A stretch of 64,000 nt of DNA. It comes from an uncultured Rickettsiales bacterium (GTDB lineage Bacteria > Pseudomonadota > Alphaproteobacteria > RF32 > CAG-239). Numbering within the stretch: the first letter of the stretch is position 1; every line of letters begins with the position of its first letter. Positions 47,504 through 54,668 of the stretch are shown here, piece after piece. Under the pieces are notes generated by a model that saw only the letters and a program-made list of their open reading frames with translations, was not told the DNA's origin and ran no database searches. The translations under genes and the position numbers were made by a program. Location: assembly GCA_900551865.1 (NCBI GenBank), contig URXV01000001.1, positions 151,201-215,200 on the forward strand. Direction: 5' to 3'.

Positions 47504-47532
47504 AAAAGACGCTTGAAAACAGCGTCTTTTTT
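47504..47532 (+). terminator. tRNA-Ser terminator
   Basis: AAAGACGCT pairs with AGCGTCTTT and ends in a T tract, 10 bases after the tRNA. Confidence 0.85.
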
Positions 47533-47627
47533 CGTATCCGGCGGGAATGCGGGGAACGTCAGATTTAGAGCCTGAGGTGATGGCAAAGCCAGGGCATTGA
47601 TGCAGAAGAGCTGCGGCATAAGAAATG

Positions 47628-48380
47628 TCAATTATCTCGATGGCTGAACATTTCAGTCAGGCTTTCGGGTTCGGGACGCTCAAAGAAAAAGTTTTGTTTC
47701 CAGCCTTTAGGGCAGGAGGTGAGCGTATCGTCTTTTTGGTTTAAGATATCAAGAATACGGAGGGTTTCTTCCGGGTTGCGCCAAATTTTGTTGTCGTTAA
47801 TACTCATATGGCGGATTATCTTTTTTTCGTCAATGATGACGGTGGCACGCAGGGCGGTTTCCTTTTTGCTCAAGATGCCGTAGTGGGCGGAGATTTTTTT
47901 ATCCAGGTCGGCAATCAGGGGGAAATTGATGTCGGAAATGCCGTCTTTTTCCGGGGGAAGTTCTTTCCAGGCCAGATGAGAGTGGATTGAATCGGTGGAA
48001 ATGGCCAGAACGCGCGCGTTGCGTTTTGAGAAAGCGTTAAGCTCCCGGTTTAACATCAGCAGTTCGGACGGGCAGGTGAAACTGAAATCCTCAGGGTAAA
48101 AGAACAGAACGGCAAGCTTTCCTCTGGTGTATTTGTAAAAGTTGAAATGTTCAACAAGCGTGTTGTCGCTTAAGACGGCCGGGGCAGTAAAATCCGGTGC
48201 CGCCATTCCTACCGTCAATTCCATATGGGGGTGGAGCGGTTCCTTTTCCTCAAAACATCCGGGACTGTAATCGTGGGCAAGATTATTGGGAAATGTGCAA
48301 CCGCATTTGTCATCTTCGGAGCAGTCGCATTTGTTGGCATAGTCGTAATGGCAGTCACCGGTTTCTGTCGTATCGTTCAT
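47628..48380 (-). CDS. 2-Cys peroxiredoxin with a cysteine-rich N-terminal extension
   Basis: The 250-residue protein has the AhpC/TSA core (VGMAAPDFTAPA, FFYPEDFSFTCPSEL with peroxidatic Cys103) and a resolving cysteine in TSCPKGW (Cys223). The first 50 residues are unusual, with six cysteines (DC, KCDC, KCGC, GCF) that could bind metal. It reduces peroxides with thiols. A greA terminator ends only 20 bases before the start codon, so expression must involve read-through or a promoter inside that hairpin region. The binding site is AAGGAG. Confidence 0.9.
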   Translation of the reverse strand: MNDTTETGDCHYDYANKCDCSEDDKCGCTFPNNLAHDYSPGCFEEKEPLHPHMELTVGMAAPDFTAPAVLSDNTLVEHFNFYKYTRGKLAVLFFYPEDFSFTCPSELLMLNRELNAFSKRNARVLAISTDSIHSHLAWKELPPEKDGISDINFPLIADLDKKISAHYGILSKKETALRATVIIDEKKIIRHMSINDNKIWRNPEETLRILDILNQKDDTLTSCPKGWKQNFFFERPEPESLTEMFSHRDN

Positions 48381-48400
48381 TGTCGATTCTCCTTAATATG

Positions 48401-48428
48401 AAAAAAGCCAGGAATTTGTCCTGGCTTT
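48401..48428 (-). terminator. greA terminator, or attenuator before the peroxiredoxin gene
   Basis: On the minus strand AAAGCCAGGA pairs with TCCTGGCTTT and runs into a T tract. It sits between greA and the peroxiredoxin start at 48380. Confidence 0.8.
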
Positions 48429-48454
48429 GATATAAGGTTTTACCTTGGAAGTTT

Positions 48455-48928
48455 TTAGATATACGAAACTTCTAGTACTTCAAAAGTCTTTTTGCCGCCC
48501 GGGGCCATATAGACAACTTCGTCGCCGACTTCTTTGCCAATCAGAGCCTTTGCCAGCGGGGAGGACAGCGAAATTTTGTTGTCGTTGATGTCGGCTTCAT
48601 AGTCGCCGACAATCTGGTAGCAGTTTTCGGTATCCGTATCAACGTCAACGACAGAAACAGTTGCGCCGAAACGGATGATATCGCCGCTCATTTCTGTCGG
48701 GTCAATAATCTGTGCCCGGCTGACGACGGCTTCCAGCTCCTGAATCCGCCCTTCAATAAAGCCTTGTTTTTCTTTAGCTGCCGAGTATTCGGCATTTTCC
48801 GATAAATCGCCATGCGAACGCGCCTCGGCGATGGCGGCGATAACATTGGGCCGCTCAACACCTTTTAAGGTCTTGAGTTCCTGCTCTAACCGTAAAAATC
48901 CTTTCTTGGTCAGTGGGAATTTATCCAT
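48455..48928 (-). CDS. greA: Transcript cleavage factor GreA
   Basis: The 157-residue protein is a complete GreA: N-terminal coiled coil with the acidic tip (LSENAEYSAAKEKQ) and C-terminal FKBP-like domain (LIGKEVGDEVVYMAPGGKKTFEVLEV). It rescues backtracked RNA polymerase by stimulating transcript cleavage. The binding site is AGGAG. Confidence 0.97.
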   Translation of the reverse strand: MDKFPLTKKGFLRLEQELKTLKGVERPNVIAAIAEARSHGDLSENAEYSAAKEKQGFIEGRIQELEAVVSRAQIIDPTEMSGDIIRFGATVSVVDVDTDTENCYQIVGDYEADINDNKISLSSPLAKALIGKEVGDEVVYMAPGGKKTFEVLEVSYI

Positions 48929-49364
48929 TTTATTTCTCCTAAAAATAAGTTTTCCGCAAAAGGCTGCGGATGTGTGTGTTATTGAAAAGTTTGAAAAAAT
49001 TTGACTGCCACCTTTGCGGTGCCAGCCAGCGTCTTTTTATTTTCGTATAAATATATAAGCACAAATTAAATAATAAATCAAGTAAAATTTTTAAAGCAGT
49101 GTGGCAAGCCTTGTCATGCAGCAAAATGGCGGAAGGGAGCGGCGGCGGGAAATCAGGCGTGTGGCGACGAGGGTGAGACATCGGCGGCAAAGGGGGAGAG
49201 TATACGGCGGGAAGGGGGAGCATACGGCAACGAAAAGGCAGAACATACGGCAATGGAGAAACGGGACATATGACGGGGGAGCTGTTGATTAGTTAAACTT
49301 TGTGCTATACAACCCCGGGCGGGGTGCTACAATATAACCGTTTTATTGTACAAGGAGAACTTTG
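48929..49364. other. 435-base intergenic region upstream of greA
   Basis: It contains the greA promoter at 49053-49081, a greA leader of about 110 bases, and a purine-rich stretch on the + strand (49120-49280) with repeated CATACGGCAA-like strings. ORFs there lack binding sites. I see no gene. Confidence 0.5.
49053..49081 (-). promoter_or_regulatory. greA promoter
   Basis: On the minus strand TTGATT (49076-49081), 17-base spacer, TTATAT (49053-49058). Confidence 0.55.
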
Positions 49365-49823
49365 ATGAAGAAGAATTTAGTTTTGGGCGCCGTTTTCGCG
49401 GCAGCTTTGTTTGCCGTTTCTCCGGCGAAGGCGATTGACTCTACCGGCGGCTGCGGTTTGGGTTCTATGGCCTGGAGAGGGCAGTCCGGCATTATCCCGC
49501 AGGTTTTGGCGATGACGACCAACGGCATTTTCCTGAATACCATCGGCGTTACGCTCGGCACTTCCGGCTGCGATCCGAACGGACGCGTTACCGGCGGTAC
49601 GGGCAAGCTGGTTTTGGCCGTGATTGAAAACAATATGGAACAGTTTGCGATGGATGCTTCGGCTGGAAGAGGCGAAACGATTGACACGATTGCCGGACTT
49701 CTGGACGTTGACAGCGCAAAGCTCGGCGCCAAGGCGCAGCAGAATTTTGCATATCTGTTTACGGACGAGAACGTTGAAGCGGTTGACCTGACCCTGAAAA
49801 TCATGGAATTGGCTCAGGCGTAA
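49365..49823 (+). CDS. Periplasmic DUF3015 protein
   Basis: The ATG at 49365 follows AAGGAG. The 152-residue protein has a signal peptide (cleavage after AKA) and the DUF3015 pattern GGCGLGSMAW, FGTSGC-like LGTSGCDPNG and a C-terminal helix with YLFTDENVEAVDLTLKI. The two conserved cysteines suggest a disulphide in the periplasm. Function unknown. It has its own terminator. Confidence 0.85.
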   Translation: MKKNLVLGAVFAAALFAVSPAKAIDSTGGCGLGSMAWRGQSGIIPQVLAMTTNGIFLNTIGVTLGTSGCDPNGRVTGGTGKLVLAVIENNMEQFAMDASAGRGETIDTIAGLLDVDSAKLGAKAQQNFAYLFTDENVEAVDLTLKIMELAQA

Positions 49824-49834
49824 TTTTCGATTGA

Positions 49835-49860
49835 GGGCGTGGGGAAACCGCGCCCTTTTT
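49835..49860 (+). terminator. Terminator of the DUF3015 gene
   Basis: GGGCGTGG pairs with CCGCGCCC around GGAAA (one G-U), followed by TTTTT. Confidence 0.8.
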
Positions 49861-49872
49861 GTAACCCGAAAA

Positions 49873-49891
49873 CCACCGGCTATGCCGGTGG
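49873..49891. repeat. Isolated REP-like palindrome
   Basis: CCACCGGC and GCCGGTGG form a perfect 8-bp stem around TAT. It resembles the palindromes linked to IS200/IS605-type transposases, but I see only this copy and no transposase in the window. It lies in the leader of the next gene. Confidence 0.35.
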
Positions 49892-49916
49892 GTGCCTTTT
49901 GTATCTGCGGACGATT

Positions 49917-51824
49917 ATGAAAATATGGATTTGGCTGGCATTGATGGCGATTGCGGCGGTTCCGATGCGGGGCGCATATGCGGAGGGCGGCGCGTTTGAC
50001 GACGGCTGGCTGAAGCTGCTGCATTATGAGAAAAGCGGAAGCGGTTACGAGTCCGTGGTGGAGAATGGGGAGTTTTTTCTAACGCCGGGAGGAGGAGAGA
50101 ATCCGGAGGCCGAATATCGGGCAGCGGTTGCGGCATTTAATGCGGAGGCGAAGCAGGCCGAAGAGGGTCTTGAGGCGGCCGGAGAGGGTGTTGAGGTGGC
50201 CGGAGAGGAGATTGATGCGTTTGGAGAGGATAAAGACAGCGGCGAGTTGAAAAAATGTGCTTTTCCGGCACGGTTTATTTATCTGAAACGGCAGGGTGCG
50301 GTGCGTGGAACATTGGACGATTGTGCCGGCTTTCAGAAATTTCTGGCGGACGTGCAGCCGAAAGCGGTTACCATGCTGTTTACCAATGCCTATATGAGCA
50401 ATCCGTCGTCCCTGTTCGGGCATACGCTGTTTCGGATTGATACGAAACGCAAGGGAACCCAGCTGCTGGCGCACGGGGCGAATTTCGGCGCGGACACCGG
50501 TGATGAAACCGGCGTTTTGTATGCGTTGAAAGGTCTGTGGGGCGGTTATTACGGGACGTTCGGCATCAAGCCGTATTATGACGTTATCAATCTCTATAAC
50601 AACATAGAGAATCGTGACATCTGGGAGTATGAGCTGCGGCTTTCGGACGATGAACTTGAGTTTTTTACGGCGCATATGTGGGAAATGCAGCGAGCGAAAA
50701 TTCGCTATTACTTTGCATCGCGCAACTGTTCGTACGTTCTGTTGTTGATGCTGGAGGCGGCGCGTCCGGAACTGAATATCAGCGGGGAGTTTGGCGGATA
50801 TACGGTGCCGCTTGCGACGCTGAAAGCGGTGAACAACGTTCCGGAACTGGTTGCGGCGGCGAATTATCGTCCTTCTCGGCAGTCTAAGTTGAAATATCGT
50901 GCGACGCAGATGAATAGTCGTCAGTATGATGCCTTTATTGATATTATTAGTCACGATAAAATGGATTTATCCGCGCTTGATGAAGAGGAGAAAGCCGACG
51001 TGCTGGAAACGGCGTACCAATATGTGCAATACCGTTATGTGGACGGCGATTTGGAACTTGCGGACTATCGGAAGAAAAGCCTGAAACTGCTGATGGCGCG
51101 CAGCAGGATTGCCAATCAACGACAGTATTTTGACGAATTGAAAGAAGGCGAGAATCCGGTTTTGGCGCATAAGGCAAAACAGGCGGGCATAATGTTTGGG
51201 GCGAGAAACGGCGAGGCGTTTCAGGAAGTCAGTTTCAAGCCGGTTTACAACTCGCTGCTGGAAGACAGTTACGGGCTGCTGAACGGGGCGGAAATCAATT
51301 TGTTTGCCGGGAAAGTCCGGCACTATGACGCGCGGGACAAATGGGGGTTACAGGAATTTGACCTGCTGGGAATCAAGTCGCTGGCGGGAGCCGACGCGAT
51401 GTTTCAGCCGCTGTCATACGATATTAAAGTCGGCTATAGGGAATTGTTTGATGCCAAGTCGGGTGAAGACAGCGGGGCTTTGATGCTGGAAGCCGGCGTG
51501 GGGCAAAGCTATGCGCTGGGAGAGCATACCTTGTTATATGCAATGAGCGTTCCGAATGCGGCATACGGCGGCGGGCTTTATGACAACGGATATCTGGGAA
51601 TCGGGTTGAAAGGCGGAATATATTATAACTCAGGGAAAATCCGCCTTAATTTGCAGGCGATGCAGAATTTTACCACCAGCGATACGGCGCGCGGGCAAAC
51701 CTATGCGGCGGAAGGAGGGTACGGGCTGACGCGCGATGTGATGCTGTATGCCGGGTATAAAAAGTTTAACTCTGAGTATCATGATGACGAAGAGTTTGGT
51801 CTGGGGATTAAGGTTAATTTTTAA
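49917..51824 (+). CDS. DUF4105 (Lnb N-terminal domain-like) protein with a C-terminal beta-barrel
   Basis: The ATG at 49917 begins a signal peptide (MKIWIWLALMAIAAVPMRGA, cleavage after AYA); the in-frame extension would run through the palindrome. No good binding site is visible. In the 635-residue product, residues 60-400 match DUF4105: MSNPSSLFGHTLFRID, and RYYFASRNCSYVLLLMLEAA, whose His and Cys are candidate catalytic residues. Residues 430-635 are amphipathic beta strands with Gly and aromatic residues and end in KVNF, as in outer-membrane barrels. The family includes the Lnb lipoprotein N-acyl transfer enzymes; the barrel suggests outer-membrane placement. Confidence 0.75.
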   Translation: MKIWIWLALMAIAAVPMRGAYAEGGAFDDGWLKLLHYEKSGSGYESVVENGEFFLTPGGGENPEAEYRAAVAAFNAEAKQAEEGLEAAGEGVEVAGEEIDAFGEDKDSGELKKCAFPARFIYLKRQGAVRGTLDDCAGFQKFLADVQPKAVTMLFTNAYMSNPSSLFGHTLFRIDTKRKGTQLLAHGANFGADTGDETGVLYALKGLWGGYYGTFGIKPYYDVINLYNNIENRDIWEYELRLSDDELEFFTAHMWEMQRAKIRYYFASRNCSYVLLLMLEAARPELNISGEFGGYTVPLATLKAVNNVPELVAAANYRPSRQSKLKYRATQMNSRQYDAFIDIISHDKMDLSALDEEEKADVLETAYQYVQYRYVDGDLELADYRKKSLKLLMARSRIANQRQYFDELKEGENPVLAHKAKQAGIMFGARNGEAFQEVSFKPVYNSLLEDSYGLLNGAEINLFAGKVRHYDARDKWGLQEFDLLGIKSLAGADAMFQPLSYDIKVGYRELFDAKSGEDSGALMLEAGVGQSYALGEHTLLYAMSVPNAAYGGGLYDNGYLGIGLKGGIYYNSGKIRLNLQAMQNFTTSDTARGQTYAAEGGYGLTRDVMLYAGYKKFNSEYHDDEEFGLGIKVNF

Positions 51825-51880
51825 TTCCGGCACGTTCATTTACTTTATTTTAAGAAAAAAGCATTTAGTATCCGGGTAAG

Positions 51881-52126
51881 CAGGCTTTTGCCTGTCAGCA
51901 CCAGAGGTGGTGCGGGACTTTCAACGGTCTTTATCGCATACGGTGTTAGGATATAACATCGTTATATTGCCGATTGGTTTTGCTTCCGGCAATAGATATA
52001 TCCCCGACTGTAAAAGGTCGGGGAGCTTTTAGCGTATGTCCAAAGCTTCGGCTGAAAGGCTAAAAGAGTCATTTTATGCGATATGATTGTTGAACTCTCC
52101 GACCGCCTTAATCAGGTGGTTTTTTT
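51881..52126 (+). ncRNA. Candidate structured RNA, possible riboswitch-like leader
   Basis: Complementary segments I checked base by base: leader hairpins 51881-51885/51890-51894 (loop TTTT) and 51898-51903/51908-51913 (loop GAGG). A long-range closing helix pairs 51920-51925 with 52089-52094 and 51932-51940 with 52075-52083 (nine perfect pairs). Inside are hairpins 51941-51948/51954-51961, 51965-51972/51987-51994, 52001-52008/52017-52024 and 52026-52033/52059-52066 (the last with an inner UUCG loop). A terminator follows at 52102-52126. Every stem except one G-U is Watson-Crick. I find no tmRNA, RNase P, SRP or 6S motif. The pilin-like gene starts 60 bases later. Confidence 0.6.
52102..52126 (+). 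terminator. Intrinsic terminator upstream of the pilin-like gene
   Basis: ACCGCCT (52102-52108) pairs with AGGTGGT (52114-52120), one G-U, followed by a six-base T tract. It ends the structured RNA and stands between it and the gene at 52186. Confidence 0.8.
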
Positions 52127-52185
52127 GTTATGAGCTTTTGTTTTTACGGCAGATTGGCTGCGGATATACTGAGAGGACTGGCTGG

Positions 52186-52830
52186 ATGAGGGAAAGCAGT
52201 TGGAGCCATGCGGGGCGTTCAATGGTTGAAATGCTCGGGGTTTTGGCTATTGTCGGCATTTTATCGGTTGGCGCTATTGCCGGTTTCGGCAAGGCCATGA
52301 CCACCCACAGATTAACGACTGCAGCAACCGAATATGCCGGGTTTATTCGCGATTTGACGGAGTTTCATGACAGCTGGCTCAGAGTTGCCAGACAATCGGG
52401 CGGATATGCCGGGTTAACGCCACAGGTGGTCAATGCCGGATTTCTGCCTAAAAACTGGAGGTATTCCGGCGGCAGAATTGTAGACAGTACCCTACATACG
52501 ACAACGGTAACCGCAAACAATAAGCACATAACCGTCAATTATGAGCTTAAAAACAAAAAGGCCGGCGGTTGGAGCGGCGTGCAGCTTGAGGAATACTGCC
52601 GGCTGTTGTTTGAGCATGTGGCTCTGCCATATCAGGATATGCTGTTTAAGGTTTGGATACACAGGTACGGAGAAGGCGAGGGGAGCGGTTCTTCAGGGAG
52701 TTTTTGGGGCAGCGGCTGGTGCAGCGGGGGGCGAAAATGCCTGCAGTCGGTAACGTTTACGGACATGCAGGCGTTTTGCCAGACTTGTCTTGATTATGAA
52801 AACTGTACGCTGGTGTTTACTTTTGAATAG
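52186..52830 (+). CDS. Pilin-like protein with a type IV prepilin signal
   Basis: The start at 52186 follows GAGAGGA by 8 bases; the frame opens upstream inside the RNA element. The 214-residue protein begins MRESSWSHAG, then RSMVEMLGVLAIVGILSVGA: cleavage after Gly leaves Arg at +1 and the invariant Glu at +5, followed by the hydrophobic assembly helix. The globular part is Ser/Gly-rich near the end and has six cysteines (CRLL, CSGGRKC, FCQTCLDYENC) likely in disulphides. No pilus assembly genes are nearby, so this is an orphan minor pilin or pseudopilin. Confidence 0.8.
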   Translation: MRESSWSHAGRSMVEMLGVLAIVGILSVGAIAGFGKAMTTHRLTTAATEYAGFIRDLTEFHDSWLRVARQSGGYAGLTPQVVNAGFLPKNWRYSGGRIVDSTLHTTTVTANNKHITVNYELKNKKAGGWSGVQLEEYCRLLFEHVALPYQDMLFKVWIHRYGEGEGSGSSGSFWGSGWCSGGRKCLQSVTFTDMQAFCQTCLDYENCTLVFTFE

Positions 52831-52900
52831 CCGGATTACGACATCGGGTATGTATCCGGATTTTTAAACTTGCTTTTCCTGGCGAAGACTGATACAAAAA

Positions 52901-52940
52901 ATTAAGAGGCGGTTTAATGTGGGAGCAACCGCCTCTTAAT
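52901..52940 (-). terminator. ctrA terminator
   Basis: A perfect 14-bp stem (52901-52914 with 52927-52940) around a 12-base loop; on the minus strand it runs into a T tract. It may also stop transcripts from the pilin-like gene. Confidence 0.88.
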
Positions 52941-52953
52941 CCTGCAATTGAAA

Positions 52954-53640
52954 CTATTTGTGTTCATCGGGATCTTTTAAGATGTAACCCCGGCCCCAGA
53001 CAGTTTCAATATAGTTTTTGCCGCCGGAAGCTTTTTCCAGCTTTTTGCGCAGCTTGCAGATAAAGACGTCAATAATCTTTAATTCCGGTTCGTCAATGCC
53101 GCCATAGAGGTGGTTTAAGAACTGTTCCTTGTTCAAGGTTGAGCCTTTGCGCAGGGAAAGCAGTTCCATAATACCGTATTCCTTGCCGGTCAGGTGCAGG
53201 TCTTTGCCGGCGACGCTGACGGTCTGCGTATCCAGATTGACTTCGACGAGTCCGGTCTGGATAATCGAATTGGAATGCCCTTTGGAGCGGCGGACAATCG
53301 CCTGAATGCGAGCCAGAAGCTCGCTCTTGTCAAACGGTTTGGTCAGATAGTCGTCTGCACCGTAACCCAGCCCTTTGACTTTTTTGTCCGGTTCATAGAG
53401 GCCGGACAAAATCAGAACCGGAGTGGTGATTTTGGCGTTGCGGAGGCTTTTTAAGACTTCATAGCCGTTCATGCCGGGCAGGTTCAAATCCAGAATAATG
53501 ATGTCATAATCATACAGTTTGCCGCAGTCCAGCCCGTCTTCGCCGTCATCGGTGGTATCGACAACCATGCCTTCTTTTTTGAGGATTGTTTCGACGCTTT
53601 GAGAAACGGCATAGTCATCTTCTATTAATAAAACTCTCAT
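52954..53640 (-). CDS. ctrA: Cell-cycle response regulator CtrA
   Basis: The 228-residue protein has a receiver domain with phosphorylated Asp51 (IIILDLNLPGMNGYEVL) and an OmpR-type DNA-binding domain with the nearly invariant CtrA string LTGKEYGIMELLSLRKGSTL, then LYGGIDEPELKIIDVFICKL and YIETVWGRGYIL. CtrA controls replication, division, motility and surface genes in alphaproteobacteria and binds TTAA-N7-TTAA. This fixes the class of the host. The C-terminus ends DPDEHK rather than the AA of Caulobacter CtrA that ClpXP recognises, so proteolysis may differ. Confidence 0.97.
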   Translation of the reverse strand: MRVLLIEDDYAVSQSVETILKKEGMVVDTTDDGEDGLDCGKLYDYDIIILDLNLPGMNGYEVLKSLRNAKITTPVLILSGLYEPDKKVKGLGYGADDYLTKPFDKSELLARIQAIVRRSKGHSNSIIQTGLVEVNLDTQTVSVAGKDLHLTGKEYGIMELLSLRKGSTLNKEQFLNHLYGGIDEPELKIIDVFICKLRKKLEKASGGKNYIETVWGRGYILKDPDEHK

Positions 53641-53697
53641 TTTTCCTCTCCGTTTTGTTTATTGTTATCGTTATCATACTACATAAATTTTATTTGT

Positions 53698-53732
53698 GAA
53701 TCTTTGATATGGGGCTGTTAATAATTATTAAC
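53698..53732. promoter_or_regulatory. Palindrome and GANTC site between ctrA and sodB
   Basis: A perfect 16-bp palindrome, GTTAATAATTATTAAC, covers 53717-53732. With a further TTAA at 53737 it gives TTAA-N6-TTAA-N5-TTAA, close to but not exactly the CtrA box. A GAATC (GANTC, the CcrM methylation target) lies at 53698-53702. Auto-regulation of ctrA is plausible, not shown. Confidence 0.5.
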
Positions 53733-53809
53733 AAAATTAAAACGCCTATTTAAAATAAATATTTAGAGGCTATTATAAAGGCAGGATTATAATATTTCGG
53801 GAGGAAAAA

Positions 53810-54373
53810 ATGATAGAACTTATGAAACTGCCGTTTAAAGAGAGCGCTTTGGCACCGTATGTTTCGGAAGAAACGGTGCAATTCCATTACGGAAAACACC
53901 ACAAAGCCTATGTGGACAAAGTCAACGAACTGGTTTCGGGAACGGAATTTCAGGATACGCCGCTGGAGGAAATTATCGAAAGGACGTTTGACAAGCCGGA
54001 ATATCAGGTTTTGTACAATAATGCGGGGCAGGTTTTTAACCATAATATGTACTGGAATTCCATCGGCATCGGGGAAAAATTTGATGCGGATATGCAGGAA
54101 CGCATTGCCGAGCGTTTTGGAACGCGCGACGCATTGCGGGAAAAGCTGGCAGACGAGGCGATTAAGCTTTTCGGCAGCGGCTGGGTGTGGCTGGCCGAGG
54201 GCAAAGGCGGGAAACTTGACGTCCTGACTACGCGCAACGGCGATACGCCGTTGGTGCTTGGCTTTAAGCCGATACTGAATCTGGACGTTTGGGAACACGC
54301 TTACTATCTTGATTACCAAAACCGCAGGAAGGATTATGCTGAGGCGTTTGTGAAGAATCTGCTGAAGATATAG
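53810..54373 (+). CDS. sodB: Iron superoxide dismutase
   Basis: The 187-residue protein has the metal ligands in context: FHYGKHHKAYVDK (His26), FNHNMYWNSIG and DVWEHAYYLDYQNRR. The length and the residues around the active site fit the Fe type more than Mn. It removes superoxide in the cytoplasm. The binding site GGGAGGA is strong. Confidence 0.95.
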   Translation: MIELMKLPFKESALAPYVSEETVQFHYGKHHKAYVDKVNELVSGTEFQDTPLEEIIERTFDKPEYQVLYNNAGQVFNHNMYWNSIGIGEKFDADMQERIAERFGTRDALREKLADEAIKLFGSGWVWLAEGKGGKLDVLTTRNGDTPLVLGFKPILNLDVWEHAYYLDYQNRRKDYAEAFVKNLLKI

Positions 54374-54668
54374 GCGGAACGGAAGCTGTGGGAACGGTTA
54401 TGCGCGGCAGTTTTTATAAAGGAGCTGCTGAAACTTCAGCGGCGGTTGTGGCGGAATGAGGCCGGGCGGCGCTTTCGCCGGCAGGAGGGCGGCGGGATTG
54501 GAAACGCTGTGGGCGAAATGTTATGAGGCAGGACGACCGGGCAGAAGGAGCGTATCGGAGGGGTGGCGGAAGGCGTGCGGCAGAAGATTTTGCTTGAAAA
54601 ACAAATTATTATATCCTATAACGCAAATCTGTAGCATAAAAGGTTTTGATTGTACGGGAGACTTTAAG
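54374..54668. other. Intergenic region between sodB and the lipoprotein gene
   Basis: The first 220 bases are GC-rich with short hairpins (for example GCTGAA/TTCAGC near 54430) and no T tract; ORFs there lack binding sites. The last part holds the lipoprotein promoter. Confidence 0.45.
54594..54622 (+). promoter_or_regulatory. Promoter of the lipoprotein gene
   Basis: TTGAAA (54594-54599), 17-base spacer, TATAAC (54617-54622). One of the best sigma-70-type promoters in the window. Confidence 0.7.

Noticed and set aside
49873..49891. An IS200/IS605 insertion
   Set aside because: Only one short palindrome is seen and no transposase or guide-RNA-like end; kept as a REP-like repeat at low confidence.
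51881..52126. Reading the structured RNA as tmRNA, RNase P or SRP RNA
   Set aside because: No GTTCGA T-loop, no tag reading frame, no GAGGAAAGTC core and no SRP loop motif is present on either strand.
54456..54668. N-terminal extension of the lipoprotein
   Set aside because: The extension would bury the lipobox; the internal start has a binding site and a proper lipoprotein signal.
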